NCBI GenBank assembly: GCA_900554385.1
Contig: USHE01000105.1
Coordinates: forward strand, 1-6,200
Direction of reading: 5' to 3'
DNA: 6,200 nt
Origin: an uncultured bacterium
GTDB lineage: Bacteria > Cyanobacteriota > Vampirovibrionia > Gastranaerophilales > Gastranaerophilaceae
Positions 5,643 through 6,200 of this stretch are shown piece after piece. The position numbers were made by a program, and so were the translations under genes. The stretch's first letter is position 1, and each line of letters opens with the position of its first letter. Below the pieces are notes generated by a model, which did no database searches, was not told the DNA's origin, and saw only the letters and a list, made by a program, of their open reading frames with translations.

Positions 5643-5858
5643 AGTATAACCTCCTTTTAATTTTTCTATATTTGTTTGTAATAATATTGCGCTTTCTAAT
5701 GCTTCCGTTTCAGTAATATTGTGGTTTTGGGCGTATTCTTTTAGAATGTTCAAAATGTTCTCATTAATTCTTCTGTTAAACGGAACTTTTTTTAGACAGG
5801 TTTTTCTTCTGCCTGCACATTCTCTTTTCCCACCCCAGGATATTTTTTTATCAGTCAT
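5244..5858 (-). CDS. RHH-like DNA-binding segment fused to NifX-like metal-cofactor protein
   Basis: The 204-residue frame joins two parts. Residues 1-66 start with WGGKRECAGRRKT, a relative of the GGxRxGAGR basic motif. A strand VPFNRRI and two helices (NENILNILKEYAQNHN, then TETEALESAILL) follow, the plan of a ribbon-helix-helix DNA-binding fold. Residues 73-204 are a domain of the dinitrogenase iron-molybdenum cofactor biosynthesis family (NifX/NafY/NifB C-terminus type), which binds metal-sulfur cofactors or their precursors. It shows MKIAIPT, CSHFGHC, AGGMGGR, then a tail with 8 His and 3 Cys in its last 23 residues. The start ATG 5858 has AAGGA 6 bases upstream and overlaps the stop of the ATPase gene by 8 bases (ATGACTGA), implying translational coupling. 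No stop separates the parts, yet a near-perfect ribosome site precedes the NifX-like Met73, so both a fusion and a free domain are possible. Cofactor sensing coupled to DNA binding is an inference. Confidence 0.88.
   Translation of the reverse strand: MTDKKISWGGKRECAGRRKTCLKKVPFNRRINENILNILKEYAQNHNITETEALESAILLQTNIEKLKGGYTMKIAIPTLEGKLCSHFGHCETFTFVEVNPETKEILNITTGVPEEGITCQSANWIAAQGVSVVLAGGMGGRPMMLFAQNGVQVVSGCPELEIEEIVKQYLNSTLVTGENSCGHDPNHSCHGGHGEGHHHCGGH
5648..5656 (-). promoter_or_regulatory. internal ribosome binding site inside the fusion gene
   Basis: On the - strand AAAAGGAGG precedes ATG 5642 by seven bases (TTATACT) and simultaneously encodes the Leu-Lys-Gly-Gly linker between the DNA-binding segment and the NifX-like domain. 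It is the strongest Shine-Dalgarno match in the window, which argues that it is used. Confidence 0.8.
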
Positions 5859-6200
5859 TTAACATCCTTTCAAGTTCGGTTTTAATATTTTTTATTTCAT
5901 TTGAAACAATGGAATTTTCGTCAAGTTCTATCAGTGTTTTTTTGTTTATCATAGCTTTTGTAAAATCTTTACTGTATGGAATTTCTGCTAAGAGTTCTAC
6001 GTTATTTTCTTTAAGAAATTCTTTAATTTGATTTGTGATATCTGTATTAATATCATATTTGTTAATGCAGGCTGCGGCTTTAACTTTAAAGTGTTTTGTT
6101 AATTCCAATACTCGTTTTGCGTCGTGTAAACCTGACATTGTTGGTTCTATTACGATTAATACAATATCTGCGCCAGAGATTGATGCGATTACCGGACAGC
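5851..6200 (-). CDS. C-terminal part of a MinD/Mrp-like P-loop ATPase (partial, runs off the right edge)
   Basis: The frame is open from the right edge to TGA 5853-5851 and shows about 115 residues. It begins CPVIASISGADIVLIVIEPT, then SGLHDAKRVLELTKHF. This is the segment that follows the DGPPG Walker-B region in MinD-superfamily ATPases that carry an inserted ferredoxin domain. The INKYDIN stretch is the base-recognition-type NKxD element and LLAEIPYSKDFTKAMI is the usual C-terminal signature. The family is usually 280-300 residues long, so the P-loop and the ferredoxin insert should lie beyond 6200. The Met at 6138 is not the start, because the conserved sequence continues upstream of it. 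It is the first visible gene of an operon with the NifX-like gene, with which it overlaps by 8 bases. The expected role is ATP-dependent loading or transfer of iron-sulfur clusters or metal cofactors in the cytoplasm, assigned by family and neighbourhood, not by direct evidence. Confidence 0.9.
   Translation of the reverse strand, partial: CPVIASISGADIVLIVIEPTMSGLHDAKRVLELTKHFKVKAAACINKYDINTDITNQIKEFLKENNVELLAEIPYSKDFTKAMINKKTLIELDENSIVSNEIKNIKTELERMLND

Noticed and set aside
5244..5858. Evidence for nitrogen fixation
   Set aside because: NifX-like domains occur widely in non-diazotrophic anaerobes and no nitrogenase structural gene is present here.
5851..6138. A complete 95-residue gene starting at ATG 6138
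   Set aside because: The reading frame upstream encodes conserved MinD-family sequence to the window edge, so this is the tail of a larger gene.

Overview
This is an AT-rich bacterial window using the standard genetic code. It holds one 5'-truncated gene tail, five intact or possibly bifunctional protein genes and one gene cut by the right edge. Clear Shine-Dalgarno sites and intrinsic terminators mark it as bacterial. The nature of the orphan genes, above all the recurring N-terminal F-x-G(N) motif, together with an anaerobe-type MinD-like ATPase/NifX-like pair, suggests a gut anaerobe such as an uncultured Gastranaerophilales (non-photosynthetic Melainabacteria/Vampirovibrionia relative). 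That placement is an inference from remembered protein style; a Bacillota or Elusimicrobiota host is not excluded.

Left half, + strand: the end of a gene whose product finishes in a membrane helix (1-125), an AT-rich hairpin overlapping a perfect TATAAT (158-181), a 600-residue orphan protein built from three diverged copies of one module (210-2012), then a 299-residue orphan helical protein (2134-3033) ending at a strong terminator. Middle, - strand: a 503-residue single-ring AAA+ ATPase with every core catalytic motif, an unassigned N-terminal region and no protease domain (3090-4601). It converges on the orphan gene at the 3039-3077 terminator and diverges from a small three-helix membrane protein (4859-5164).

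Right end, - strand: an operon read from the window edge. Its first visible gene encodes the C-terminal part of a MinD/Mrp-like P-loop ATPase (5851-6200). The next gene overlaps it by 8 bases and encodes a ribbon-helix-helix-like DNA-binding segment joined in frame to a NifX-like cofactor/metal-binding domain with a His/Cys-rich tail (5244-5858). A strong internal ribosome binding site can also start the NifX-like part alone (5244-5642). A long bidirectional terminator (5172-5210) separates this operon from the membrane protein gene.

The operon is the only part with a recognisable pathway: ATP-dependent iron-sulfur or metal-cofactor handling, probably with a built-in regulator. The two orphans and the AAA+ ATPase have no homology to each other that I can see, yet all three carry an N-terminal F-x-G motif, which makes a shared targeting or processing signal the most intriguing idea in the window. 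No RNA genes, CRISPR arrays, insertion sequences or origins were seen.
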